DNA from: Gonatopus flavifemur
Taxonomy: Eukaryota > Arthropoda > Insecta > Hymenoptera > Dryinidae
NCBI GenBank assembly: GCA_018340375.1
Contig: JAFFJZ010000004.1
Coordinates: 48,772,001 to 48,836,000, forward strand
Direction: 5' to 3'
DNA length: 64,000 nucleotides
The translations under genes and the position numbers were made by a program. The notes beneath the pieces were generated by a model that did not search any database, was not told the origin of the DNA, and saw nothing but the letters and a program-made list of their open reading frames with translations. This document shows positions 11,794 to 21,929 of the stretch, piece by piece. Numbering within the stretch: the stretch's first letter is position 1; each line of letters opens with the position of its first letter.

Positions 11794-12349
11794 TTTTACA
11801 TCTTTTTTTTCAATGGTATATTTGTTATATCAAGTAATCTTCCGGAAAGAGTGGAGTATTTTTGTCAAGGATTTTTTTTCAAGCGTTATAGTAAAACGTT
11901 TTTATGGTTTCTGGGATTTGACGTTATTTTCTGCTGTGTTGGAGTTTTTAGGGGTTTTGGTGAGACATTTGTATGTTTTGTGGAATTCTACTTTTTTTTC
12001 ACTTTTTGGTATCTATATATACGAGCAGAACGATACGCTTGTTCTATTTATTTTTTTAATACAATAATGCTTTTTTGAAAATCATAAATTACCTTCAATA
12101 CAGTTTAAACAAACTGAAGTTACAATATACCAAAAATCTTTCACATATCCTTTGGGTAACCAATGTACTTGGTCGCTCATATTGATTTCATATCTTTTTT
12201 TTTCAAATGGAGCATATCCTTTTATATCCCCTCGAAATTCTGAATGGAGTGAAATTTTCCTTTAGAATGTGTTTTTAGATTTTTTGATTCTTTGTTTCTG
12301 GGATTTTCATGTACTTGGCGTTATTTTTTTACTTTTTTGGAGTTTTTTT

Positions 12350-12938
12350 TGGGGATCACTTCTTTTTCTGAATATGCTTCCAACTGAACCCAAATAAGAA
12401 TGAAATACCCCTGTCGAGTTTATGGCTATCGTAGGAATGAAGGAAATGTCCTCAGATAACTTATGTGATATAAAAATCCACTTGGATTTCCATCAGTCAT
12501 CTCATCATTGGACGGCAATAGATTATCGAAATAAAGAATGAAGAAAAGAAGGGAAGAAAAGCGAATTCCCATGAATAAATATACGTGTGAAGAATTCCGA
12601 AAACTAAATTTTCCTTGACTGATAAGTTGGCGCTCAAAGCAGCTCAAAGCACTCAAAGCAACTCACAGCGCTCAAAGTAGCTCACGCCGCTCAAAACAGC
12701 CCATGATATTGTGCTGAACATGTCTTGTGCGGAAATTTCCTGTGTTTTCAAGAAATCATTGCAAGAAAATCGAAACAGCGTAGATCTTACAGACAGAGGA
12801 AACTTGCGTACAATATATTCAAGGTATCCAACAGCAATTTTTTTTGCAAGATAGAATTTGTACTGTTCAGCATGAAGCTAAAAATAGCTTTCCAGCAAAC
12901 ATTTTTTGGTCACTTTTTTGAATCATTGTGAAAAGTAG
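12350..12938. other. Non-coding, with a short tandem array at 12629-12705
   Basis: About 75 bp repeat the words GCTCAAAGCA / GCTCACAGC (9-18-bp spacing). The rest is unassigned. Confidence 0.45.
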
Positions 12939-13060
12939 CAGATAGCAAAAGTTCCAAAAATTAGATCTCATTGAATTCTTTCGTGACCACAAAACGAACT
13001 ACTGAAATGTCAGCAGAATAGAGTCCTTGGAGAATTCAAATCACTTTTTGTCATACTGTA

Positions 13061-14383
13061 CGAGGTGTGTTCAGAAAGTAAGGTGACTTTGTATTTTTAA
13101 GAAAAAATATTCATTTATTTATCAATATTTATGTTGTCCCCTTCAAAGTAATCCCCCTCAGATACAATACACTTATGCCAACGGTTTTTCCAATCCTCAA
13201 AGCACTTCTCATAAGCACTTTTCGGTATAGCCTTGAGCTCTTCCAGCGATGCAGTCTTTATCTCTTCAATCGTTGCAAATCTCCGTCCTTTCATAGGTCT
13301 CTTTAGTTTTGGGAACAAGAAAAAGTCACATGGGGCCAAATCCGGTGAATATGGTGGCTGAGGCATGATTGTGGTGTTGTTTTTGGCCAAAAAATCTCTC
13401 ACAAGCAAAGATGAGCGAGCAGGGGCATTATCGTGAGGCAAAAGCCATGAATTATTTTTCCACAATTCTGGACGTTTTCTTCGTATTGCTTCTCGCAAAC
13501 GGCGCATAACTTCAAGATAATACTGTTCATTGACCGTACGACCATATGCTAAGAACTCCTGATGCACCACGCCATGGTAATCAAAGAAAACAGTGAGCAA
13601 AACTTTGACATTTGATCGAACTTGGCGTGCTTTTTTCGGTCTTGGCTCATCTGGGGTCTTCCATTGGGACGATTGGACTTTGGTTTCGACATCATAACCA
13701 TATACCCATGATTCGTCACCAGTTATGACCCTTTTGAGTAAATCTGGGTCGTCGTTGACGTCATTCAACAGTTCTTGAGCGATGCTCATGCGACGGTTCT
13801 TTTGGTCAAAATTTAGCAATTTCGGAACAAACTTCGCTGACACACGTCTCATGCCCAAAACGTTAGAAAAAATTTCATGGCACGAGCCAAGCGATAAACC
13901 AACATCCTCAGCAACTTCTCTGATAGTGATTCGACGATTTGCCAAAACAATTTTCTTCACTGCTTGAACGTTTTCATCGGTTGTTGACGTGCTTGGGCGT
14001 CCAGAGCGAGGCTCGTCATTGGCATCTTCCCAGCCATCTTGGAAGAGAGTTTGTACCACTTGTAAACATTTTTTTACTCAGAACAGTTTCACCGTATGCT
14101 ACTGTCAACATTTTAAGTGTTTCGGAGCACTTTATTTTATTTTTTACACAAAATTTGATGCAAATCCTTTGATCCATATTTTTCGATAGCAAGAAATCGC
14201 CGAGCACGCAAAACACTTATAACCTTTACGCCTCTCACAACCAAACAAAAAATGCTATAGACTTGAAACTTGGTACAGATGTTCGGGAAGAGTGTGCCAA
14301 CATAACAAAACAAACAAATCGATAATCGAAAGTACGTTGCCCGCGAAATTTGAAAAGTCACCTTACTTTTTGAACACACCTCG
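13061..14383 (-). mobile_element. Mariner, 1,323 bp (copy a)
   Basis: The ends CGAGGTGTGTTCAGAAAGTA and its mirror are flanked by TA (13059-13060 and 14384-14385). It is nearly identical in sequence and equal in length to the copy at 16088-17410, pointing to recent mobilisation. Confidence 0.95.
13115..14177 (-). pseudogene. Mariner transposase with one frameshift
   Basis: DD34D transposase. The probable start (MDQRICIKFCVKN) is at 14177. The frame breaks at an A7 run near 14080 after VAYGETVLSKK, and the rest (about 314 codons) is open to 13115. The catalytic blocks are ITGDESWVYGY, PHDNAPARSS and YSPDLAPCDFFLF, with 34 residues between the second and third Asp. Two changes from the sister copy touch the second block (HHDNAPAHS becomes PHDNAPARS). 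Adding one base to the A-run would join the helix-turn-helix to the core. The same A7 is in the copy at 16294-17356. Confidence 0.92.
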
Positions 14384-14521
14384 TATATTGTACTGTATAT
14401 AGTATGACAAAAGGCGATTTGAATTCTCCAAGAACTCCATCCTACTGACATTTCAGTGATTCATTTTGTGGTTCCAGAAGGATTCAATGGGATCTAGTTT
14501 TTGGAACTTTTGCTATCTGGG

Positions 14522-14760
14522 TAAAGAGATGTCAAATATTTATCATGCAACAAAAAGATATACCTTCAAGATATCAGATTGAAGACACTTTCTAGTACTG
14601 TACCAAACATTTTTCAGAATTTTGTGGAATATCCATCGAAATCATTCGAAAAAATTTTTCAAGAATATTTGGTTTGTTATGGTATTATAAAGGTATTCTA
14701 TATTTTTCAAAACTGTACAATATCACAGTAATCGAATTCTAATTTTATGATGAAGCAAAA
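14522..14760. other. Unassigned AT-rich spacer
   Basis: No motif or repeat recognised. Confidence 0.35.
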
Positions 14761-15611
14761 TTATTGCTTTTCAAAGAAATATATATACGAGTCTTTAGCA
14801 TTGCGTGGCCAATGTCGCTCTTCAACTTGCAGATCATGAATAAATATCCACTTTGTACCTTTACTTCGTAACATGCATGTGAAATTATCTTCAGAAATAT
14901 TTTTACCCTGATGAAAAACAACAGCTATAACTTTATAAAAGTGTTGTGCAATTATAATTTTTGAAGTTGGTACTGCTTCAATGTTTATATTTTCTACCTT
15001 TGTTGCTTCAACATTATTGTGATTAAACATCATCAATTGCACAATTACATATTGTTCTGACGCTGTTATAAATGCTTTTTTAGTTTTATGCAAGTTATTA
15101 CAATTGTCACAAGAATCTTCGAAAATTTTCGATGTTGAAAAATTAAACTCGAATATTTCTTGAAACTCAAATGATTTTTGTGGAATTGGAAGTAGCACAA
15201 CACGTGTAACACAATTTGTACCAACAATATTTTCGGTATATTCACATTTCGTACATTCCGTTAAGGTAGTCATTTGGTGCTTCACTATATTTTTAATAGC
15301 CATTGAATTCTCGCAAATAGAAGCGATGTATTTTCCTGCATCTTGTGAGTGATTATGCAAGTATTGTGGACCTGCAAGCTGTTTTAAAGCTATGATATCA
15401 AGGTTTTTTTGCGAATTGTAGTTCTGAATTGAAATATTTACGAAATCATTGGGGTCAGATAAAAGTAATTGTTTTGTCTTAGAAGCACAGTACAATATAC
15501 ACTGCATTACTGCATTCGAATAAGAAGAAACACCGTCAACAATAGGAAGACCCTTTACGTTTAACGCGTGAATTTCTGTTGATTTTTCATCAATATTTTG
15601 TCCCCTGGATT
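14761..15611 (-). pseudogene. USP-like (peptidase C19) domain fragment with lost catalytic residues
   Basis: The minus strand is open for about 283 codons from a stop at ~15612. It starts near a Cys-box-like stretch (KGLPIVDGVSSYSNAVMQC), then SQDAGKYIASI, a four-Cys zinc site (CTKC..CDNC) and a C-terminal box (YKVIAVVFHQGK..DNFTCMLR..WIFIHDLQV..YIYFFEK). This is the order seen in ubiquitin-specific proteases. At the place of the catalytic Cys the sequence reads SSY, and where GHY is usual it reads DNF, so both the Cys and His appear lost. It is truncated at the N-terminus with no visible partner exon. Its place inside the 16.3-kb element suggests it was an element gene; that is inference. 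Confidence 0.65.
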
Positions 15612-16087
15612 ATATATTATCCAATATCCTTATTCCTGAGTACCCAGGTGAAAAAGTTTTTTCAGTGAGTGAATTCTTTGAGTAAAATTACAGGTGGATC
15701 AAGAAAAAGTAGAAAGGATGCAGGTATACTATACATCTGTATGTTACTTACCACCACGATCAATATCATCAGGTAGCGTAGAAGGGAAATGAAGAAAAGG
15801 CAAGAGTGCAGTGGATATACCACAGGTCCTTGCGTTAGGTACACTATTATCAGATTCTTCCAATAGAATCACAGGTAGATGAAGAAAAAGCAAGAAGGAT
15901 GCATGTCACCATACATCTTTATGTTACGTACCACAATGATCAATGTCATTAGGCAGCGTCATAAGAAAATGAAGAAAAGGCAGAAGTGCAGTGGATATAC
16001 AAGTCCTTGCATTGAATAATACCACTATCAGATTCTTCCAACAGAATCATAAGTGGATGAAAAAAAAGCAAAAAGGATGTAGATGTA

Positions 16088-17410
16088 CGAGGTGTGTTCA
16101 AAAAGTAAGATGACTTTTCAAATTTCGCGGGCAACGTACTTTCGATTATCGATTTGTTTGTTTTGTTATGTTGGCACACTCTTCCCGAACATCTGTACCA
16201 AGTTTCAAGTCTATAGCATTTTTTGTTTGGTTGTGAGAGGCGTAAAGGTTATAAGTGTTTTGCGTGCTCGGCGATTTCTTGCTATCGAAAAATATGGATC
16301 AAAGGATTTGCATCAAATTTTGTGTAAAAAATAAAATAAAGTGCTCCGAAACACTTAAAATGTTGACAGTAGCATACGGTGAAACTGTTCTGAGTAAAAA
16401 AATGTTTACAAGTGGTACAAACTCTCTTCCAAGATGGCTGGGAAGATGCCAATGACGAGCCTCGCTCTGGACGCCCAAGCACGTCAACAACCGATGAAAA
16501 CGTTCAAGCAGTGAAGAAAATTGTTTTGGCAAATCGTCGAATCACTATCAGAGAAGTTGCTGAGGATGTTGGTTTATCGCTTGGCTCGTGCCATGAAATT
16601 TTTTCTAACGTTTTGGGCATGAGACGTGTGTCAGCGAAGTTTGTTCCGAAATTGCTAAATTTTGACCAAAAGAACCGTCGCATGAGCATCGCTCAAGAAC
16701 TGTTGAATGACGTCAACGACGACCCAGATTTACTCAAAAGGGGCATAACTGGTGACGAATCATGGGTATATGGTTATGATGTCGAAACCAAAGTCCAATC
16801 GTCCCAATGGAAGACCCCAGATGAGCCAAGACCGAAAAAAGCACGCCGAGTTCGATCAAATGTCAAAGTTTTGCTCACTGTTTTCTTCGATTACCATGGC
16901 GTGGTGCATCAGGAGTTCTTAGCATATGGTCGTACGGTCAATAAACAGTATTATCTTGAAGTTATGCGCCGTTTGCGAGAAGCAATACGAAGAAAACGTC
17001 CAGAATTGTGGAAAAATAATTCATGGCTTTTGCATCACGATAATGCCCCTGCTCATTCATCTTTGCTTGTGAGAGATTTTTTGGCCAAGAACAACACCAC
17101 AATCATGCCTCAGCCACCATATTCACCGGATTTGGCCCCATGTGACTTTTTCTTGTTCCCAAAACTAAAGAGCCCTATGAAAGGACGGAGATTTGCAACG
17201 ATTGAAGAGATAAAGACTGCATCGCTGGAAGAGCTCAAGGCTATACCGAAAAGTGCTTATGAGAAGTGCTTTGAGGATTGGAAAAACCGTTGGCATAAGT
17301 GTATTGTATCTGAGGGGGATTACTTTGAAGGGGACAACATAAATATTGATAAATAAATAAATATTTTTTCTTAAAAATACAAAGTCACCTCACTTTTTGG
17401 ACACACCTCG
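16088..17410 (+). mobile_element. Mariner, 1,323 bp (copy b)
   Basis: The ends CGAGGTGTGTTCAAAAAGTA and its mirror are flanked by TA (16086-16087 and 17411-17412). It is inserted in the satellite-like repeat, opposite in orientation to copy a. Only five bases separate its right TA from the left TA of the next mariner. Confidence 0.95.
16294..17356 (+). pseudogene. Mariner transposase with one frameshift
   Basis: Same family as 13115-14177. It starts MDQRICIKFCVKN at 16294, the frame breaks at an A7 run near 16395-16402, and the core is open to 17356. Catalytic blocks are canonical: [21 protein letters not shown] and YSPDLAPCDFFLF, spaced DD34D. A linker block AKFVPKLL and the GRPSTSTTDE linker are present. 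The only visible lesion is the homopolymer frameshift shared with copy a. Either a defective ancestor was mobilised in trans, or the run is misread; an A8 run would give a full-length protein. Confidence 0.92.
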
Positions 17411-17417
17411 TATCATA

Positions 17418-18711
17418 CGAGGGTGGATTGATAAGTTTCCGGCCTGACCAAGAGATGGCGCCACTAGGCCTACCTTGAGGTGGCGTTCTATAGTACCATC
17501 CTTAGATAGCTTGTAGCTATAGTTTCAGTCCGATCGCCATGTTAGTTTAGTTTTGAGAGCACGCTGACCAAGACGCCTCTGTGTTTTTCGTGAAAATGGA
17601 AAAGCTGGAAAATCGTGCTGTCATCAAATACTTTTATTTGAAGGGGTTAACGCCGAAGGAAATTAAAGAAGAGATGGACTCAACACTGGGGACATCCTCC
17701 CTATCATATTCAACCGTTAAGCAGTGGGTTTCCGAGTTTAAAAAGGGTCGTGTGAGCACCTCTGATGAGCCTCGCTCAGGACGCCCCATTGAGGTCACAA
17801 CTCCAGATATGATCGAAAAAATCCATCAAATAGTGCTGAAAGATCGCAGATTAAAAGTTCGTGAGATAGCTGAGACCTGTAAGATGTCATATGAACGTGT
17901 ACAAAATATTTTGCACCAACATTTGTATATGGAAAAGCTCTGTGCAAGATGGGTGCCGCGTTTGCTAACAGTCGACCAAAAATTGATTCGAAAGAACATT
18001 TCTACCGCCAATTTGGCGTTGTATAAGCGTAATCCAAGCGAATTTTTGCGTCGATTCGTAACCGTTGACGAAACTTGGGTCCACCACTACACTCCTGAAA
18101 CCAAAGAACAGTCTGAACAGTGGATTGGACCAGGGGAACCAACTCCAAAGAAGGCAAAAACAATTTTTTCGGCGAACAAGGTTATGGCTACTGTTTTTTG
18201 GGATGCAAGAGGTATTATATACATTGATTACCTTGAAAAGGGTAAAACTATCACTGGTCAATACTACGCAGACTTATTGCAACGTTTGAGCCACGAAGTG
18301 AAAATTAAACGACTTCATCTGGCGAAGAAAAAAATCTTGTTTCATCACGATAACGCACCAGCGCACACGTCAATCGTTGCGATGGCTAAAATCAACGATC
18401 TGAAGTTTGAATTAATGCCGCACCCTCCCTACTCTCCAGACCTAGCCCCGAGTGACTATTATCTGTTTCCTAACCTCAAAAAATGGCTTGGCGGTAAGAG
18501 ATTTGCGGACAATGAAGAAGTAATCGAAGCTGTAAATGGGTATTTTGAGGAGCTTGACGAATCAGTCTATAGAGATGGCATTACTAGACTAGAACACCGC
18601 TATGAGAAATGTATCAGCCTTGGAGGAGATTATGTTGAGAAATAAAAAAACAAAAATTCTTAAAAACGTTGTTTTTCTTGGTCAGGCCGGAAACTTATCA
18701 ATCCACCCTCG
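17418..18711 (+). mobile_element. Mariner, 1,294 bp, with intact transposase
   Basis: The ends CGAGGGTGGATTGATAAGTT and its mirror are flanked by TA (17416-17417 and 18712-18713). Its ends and transposase differ from the neighbouring mariner, so it belongs to another subfamily. Confidence 0.97.
17596..18645 (+). CDS. Mariner transposase, full length, 349 aa
   Basis: Cuts and pastes its own element at TA sites. I chose the ATG at 17596 ([13 protein letters not shown]); an upstream in-frame codon run begins at 17581. In order: N-terminal helix-turn-helix region (~1-110, with [12 protein letters not shown] and the linker EPRSGRP), [11 protein letters not shown], then the catalytic core with [24 protein letters not shown] and [13 protein letters not shown] (34 residues between the last two Asp), ending GGDYVEK. 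Length and motifs are complete with no stop or frameshift. Its inverted ends are intact, so the element could be mobile. It is the only undamaged transposase in the window. Confidence 0.96.
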   Translation: MEKLENRAVIKYFYLKGLTPKEIKEEMDSTLGTSSLSYSTVKQWVSEFKKGRVSTSDEPRSGRPIEVTTPDMIEKIHQIVLKDRRLKVREIAETCKMSYERVQNILHQHLYMEKLCARWVPRLLTVDQKLIRKNISTANLALYKRNPSEFLRRFVTVDETWVHHYTPETKEQSEQWIGPGEPTPKKAKTIFSANKVMATVFWDARGIIYIDYLEKGKTITGQYYADLLQRLSHEVKIKRLHLAKKKILFHHDNAPAHTSIVAMAKINDLKFELMPHPPYSPDLAPSDYYLFPNLKKWLGGKRFADNEEVIEAVNGYFEELDESVYRDGITRLEHRYEKCISLGGDYVEK

Positions 18712-19110
18712 TACATCTGTACGTTAAATCCTACCATGATCATTAGGTAGCGTTGAAGGAAAATGCAGAAAAGATAGGAGCGCAGTGGATATATCAAAAA
18801 TCTTTGCATCGGGTGCATTCCACTGACCAATTGACGAATGATTAGAGAGACTGTTTAGGATCAACTCAACGAAAATTGAGCAGATACAATATTCTGATTA
18901 TAGAAATTGTTGCAGAACAACTACAGGTCAACTTGACTGATGTGACTGGATGTGACAATTCATTCTGAATGTTTTCTTCCAAAGTTCTATCTTTTCAGTT
19001 GTTCCATTCAAGCTGGATTATATTTGTGTTCTTACAAACCATCATTTTTATCTTCACTCATCTTGGTTTTGGAATGATTCAATTCTCAAATATCATGAAT
19101 TTTATTAAAT

Positions 19111-20065
19111 TGTCATAGAGTATTTTGGGTTGAGAGATTCAGTAACTCTAGGATCCATGAAATGTTCAAAATGTATTCAAAGTGATTCATGATCATTAAA
19201 AAGCAATATTGTATCAAATATCCAAACCATTTAATATTCATGATATTTGAGAAATTTCCAATCCACCATTTGATTCTGATTGGATTGCAATCAGTGAAAC
19301 GATCATTGAATCCTATCAAATATCATGCGAAAATCGAAATGTTTAAATGACTATCGAATCCAGAAACTTGAATATGTTCAAACCGCATTCGATCTGATTA
19401 CGTTTTTTTCCCCCATTTTCCTGTGAAGAAGTGTCCCTTGTTTCACCTGTATGTCCCTGATTCAGTACCATTCATCAAAGCATGTCTATTGGTTCTGATT
19501 AAATCTGACCAATTCTGATTGAGGCTCAATCGTCAAATATTGATGCTCCAAAGTACGTACTATTTATTTAATCAGATTTGGTCAGAATCAATCGTTTATT
19601 TTAAGCAGGGTATAGACCACACTACACTGAAATCAACGCTATTGAATGTTGGGATTATAATATACATTAACTGAAGTGAATGCTATTGGATATTGGAAGA
19701 AAGGAAAAAGGACAGAATATCGGATGTCCCAAGAAGGAAAGAGACAGAATATCTCTATGCCAATGGAAGAAACCCTCCCGAATTCAGATGACGGAAAACT
19801 ATAGTCGCTATCGTGATTAAAATAAATCGAAAGTGGCGATGATGATGAAGAAAAATCCTGATATTTTGATCGCATGAAAATTTGAAACGTTTGTATCTCG
19901 GGATCGCGTGAACGGATCAACTTCGTAGTGTGCTTAATCGAAAGTGTGTATTTGAATTATATAATAGAAGTGTAATTATTTTTTCGTGAAATTCAATGTG
20001 TGATGAGTTATTGTGGATTAAAGATTTTTTGACTATAGAAAATCTTGGTTTTCGAGTAAAGATAC
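19111..20065. other. Unassigned
   Basis: Repeated words such as TTCTGATTGGATT and ATCAGATTTGGTCAGAAT, plus a small near-tandem stretch at 19640-19740 (GACAGAATATC), but no gene or clear element end. Confidence 0.35.
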
Positions 20066-20156
20066 ACGGTAGCGCACGACTTATGCTTTTTCATTTTTTT
20101 TTCTTTCAGGGTTTTTTTTTCTTTCAGGGTTTTCCTGTACTTGGCGTCGAGACGCT
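20066..20156. repeat. Short hairpin (GGTAGCG .. CGCTACC) with duplicated TTTCTTTCAGGG
   Basis: Short inverted ends enclose two copies of a TTTTTCTTTCAGGG word. The inner piece TGTACTTGGCGT also occurs in the arm near 12310. The nature is unknown. Confidence 0.4.
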
Positions 20157-20199
20157 ACCGCGTCTCTTGATATATTATCTGAAACAATAAACATTACTA

Positions 20200-20598
20200 C
20201 ACAGGGAATTGACTTTTGTAATCAAATGAAGGCATTTCAGTTCTGGATTGCAATCTGTTTTTTATAAATCCATCTCTAGATTTTCCCCCAATAACACATT
20301 GAGAAGCTTCTGTGACAGACTTGACACAACGTTCAACGGCTCGCGTGTGACATGGAAAATCAGATAGTAATAGATCCTCATTGTTAACCATTGTTCTGAG
20401 TTTCGCATTAGAAATATTTTGAAGAATAGGAGGTGGAATTATCTGACACTCGTTCCATGCAATCATGTTGGAATAATCTTCGGCAGCGAAATTCAGTTGT
20501 GGTGGCTTAAATACTCTGATAGGAGTAGATACGTTCTTTTCTCTGGCTTCTAGAATATATTTCAGAGAAAGTTCTCTAACATTGTTACTCTCTAACAT
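20200..20598 (-). pseudogene. Transposase-like C-terminal fragment, palindrome left arm
   Basis: About 133 codons end at a TAA near 20197. Features: STPIRVFKPPQLNF, MIAWNECQIIPPPIL, and a helix-like FPCHTRAVERCVKSVTEAS followed by RDGFI and SRTEMPSF. I do not recognise the family with certainty. The Glu in AVERCVK sits where a third catalytic acid could lie in an RNase-H-type transposase; that is inference. There is no upstream exon on this arm. The frame is intact here but broken in the mirror copy. Confidence 0.45.
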
Positions 20599-20982
20599 TG
20601 TTATAGAACTTTCTCTGGAATATATCCTAGAAGCCAGAGGAAAGAACGTATCTACTCCTATCAGAGTATTTAAGCCACCACAACTGAATTTCGCTGCCGA
20701 AGATTATTCCAACATGATTGCATGGAACGAGTGTCAGATAACTCCACCTCCTATTCTTCAAAATATTTCTAATGCGGAATTCAGAACATGGTTCACAATG
20801 AGGATCTAATACTATCTGATTTTTCATGTCACACGCAAGCCGTTGAACATTGTGTCAAGTCTGTCACAGAAGCTTCTCAATGTGTTATTGGGGGAAAATC
20901 TAGAGATGGATTTATAAAAAACAGATTGCAATCCAGAACTGAAATGCCTTCATTTGATTACAAAAGTCAATTCCCTGTGTAG
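20582..20982 (+). pseudogene. Transposase-like C-terminal fragment, palindrome right arm
   Basis: Mirror copy of 20200-20598. The frame runs STPIRVFKPPQLNF.., then a single-base indel after LQNISNAEFRT shifts it; the downstream frame resumes NEDLILSDFSCHTQAVEHC.. to a stop at 20982. Here the Glu-Arg of the helix is Glu-His. It ends 28 bp before the right terminal repeat, the position expected for the last exon of the 16.3-kb element's own transposase. Confidence 0.45.
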
Positions 20983-21010
20983 TAATGTTTATTGTTCCAG
21001 ATAATATATT

Positions 21011-21573
21011 AGAATATACTGGAGAAAATATTTGTATTGTGAACAAAATTGATTTTCTTTGTTTTGAAAAATTGCTATTTCATTAGAATCATTAGTGTAT
21101 GTAATAAATATATACAATTATGTAATAGATTTGTGATAAACTTTTCCAGCATTGGACTAAGTGATTTTTATCTCAATTATTGTAAAATATTAATAAAATG
21201 TACAATTATTGTCAAAAAAATTGGTATGAAAAATTTCGCTGGTTTTGTACATAAAAACTGAATTTTCAATCTCCAGAAGTCTAAGGATTGATTAAAAACT
21301 GAGAATATATATTGAAACAACCAGTTAATACGCAACTTTTGACACCTTTCATGTACCAATTTGATGTTTATTATTCGATATGAACTTACATGATAATAAC
21401 TGAATTATGGGAAAAGTAATCAAATGTTGATCATTTTCAACAGCCAGTAGAGGTCTGAAAGTACCCTGCAAGATTTTTTATATTATTTTTCTCGCAATTA
21501 GCTGATCCAAGAGCAACTTTTAATCGCTATTGTATAGTTTAATTCTAGAAAAAAATTTTTTCGGCACACGCTA
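21011..21573 (-). repeat. Right terminal inverted repeat of the 16.3-kb element
   Basis: 563 bp, reverse complement of 5240-5914 without its MITE. The outer end is CGGCACACGCTA at 21573, followed by the target duplication TCACTTAC. Confidence 0.9.
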
Positions 21574-21758
21574 TCACTTACGTCAAAATTGCCAGTTTGG
21601 AATCGTCGAAACCACTCTTTACAAGTTGTATTAGACGGAGCGTGATCACCGTAAATATTGCACAGTATACGATACGTTTCAGCGGCACTTTTCTTCGAAA
21701 TAAAATAATGGAGCATAACTTCCCGCAAATGCTGTTGTTTCGGGACAAACGTTGTCAT
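21574..21758 (-). pseudogene. Mariner transposase N-terminus (other half at 4377-5239)
   Basis: It begins MTTFVPKQQHLREVMLH and covers the first helix-turn-helix (SAAETYRILCNIYGDHAPSN, TCKEWFRRFQTGNFD), stopping at V-S-D where the 16.3-kb element starts. It continues in frame as EERGGAPKKFED on the far side. Confidence 0.92.
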
Positions 21759-21929
21759 TTGTGACACCAAATAGAAAATGATGTTTACCCTTGTAACAAA
21801 TGTCAACTACCACAATCAACACCTTACATATACACTTCCAAATCACAAGTATAGCACTTGAGTGAACTCAAAAATAGTATCAGCAGCAACACTTCTTCCA
21901 AGAGGGCGGAAACTTATTCCCATACCCAA
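21574..21929 (-). mobile_element. Mariner (Mos1-like), 5' part
   Basis: The outer end reads GGGCGGAAACTTATTCCCAT then ACCCAA, mirroring 4301, and is followed by TA. The inner end is the 8-bp duplication shared with 5232-5239. Confidence 0.9.

Larger units (their letters stand above)
5915..12349. mobile_element. Candidate 6.4-kb inverted-repeat element
   Basis: Two ~570-bp arms face each other: 5915-6490 and 11787-12349 (reverse complement). Shared blocks include 'CTCCAAAAA..TAACGCCAAG' at the outer edge. The outer boundaries coincide with the inner edge of the left repeat of the 16.3-kb element. The interior (6500-11786) is a patchwork of MITEs plus a hAT fragment. No target duplication was found, so the element call is inference. 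Confidence 0.5.
12939..14521. mobile_element. Palindromic MITE (CCCAGATAGC ends), copy 2, split by a mariner
   Basis: The left half is 12939-13060 and the right half 14386-14521. Both match the copy at 7067-7472. The mariner 13061-14383 sits at the palindrome centre with TA on both sides. Confidence 0.85.
15640..19110 (+). repeat. Satellite-like repeat (period ~178 bp), split by two mariners
   Basis: About 2.3 units lie at 15640-16085 (recurring words: GAATCACAGGTGGATGAAG, AAGTGCAGTGGATATAC). The array resumes at 18714 after two mariners, with a unique tail to ~19110. Related copies occur at 25590-26262 (direct) and 26370-26820 (inverted). It is non-coding; the family is unknown. Confidence 0.7.
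20170..21009. repeat. 840-bp palindrome
   Basis: Two ~420-bp arms meet head to head near 20590. The arms differ by several substitutions and at least one single-base indel, so a simple read-through artefact is unlikely. The right arm abuts the right terminal repeat of the 16.3-kb element. Confidence 0.9.
5240..21573. mobile_element. 16.3-kb inverted-repeat element inserted in a mariner
   Basis: The ends TAGCGTGTCCCGAAAAAA and TAGCGTGTGCCGAAAAAA are the tips of inverted repeats 5240-5914 and 21011-21573. The flanks TCACTCAC and TCACTTAC are an 8-bp target duplication with one change, and they rejoin the host mariner frame (..FDV-SD-EERGG..). An 8-bp duplication with TAG-type termini fits hAT but also other 8-bp groups such as P or Zisupton-like. 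Candidate remnants of its own genes are the USP-like fragment at 14761-15611 and the transposase-like C-terminus beside the right arm (20200-20982). The rest is mostly later insertions. No intact transposase assignable to it was found. Confidence 0.8.

Noticed and set aside
11756..12078. Overlapping ~100-codon frames rich in Phe
   Set aside because: T-rich inverted-repeat arm; the mirror arm at 6198-6506 gives the same frame in reverse, so it follows from composition.
20170..21009. Palindrome as a missed-adapter sequencing artefact
   Set aside because: The arms differ by several substitutions and an indel; an artefact would give near-identical arms.
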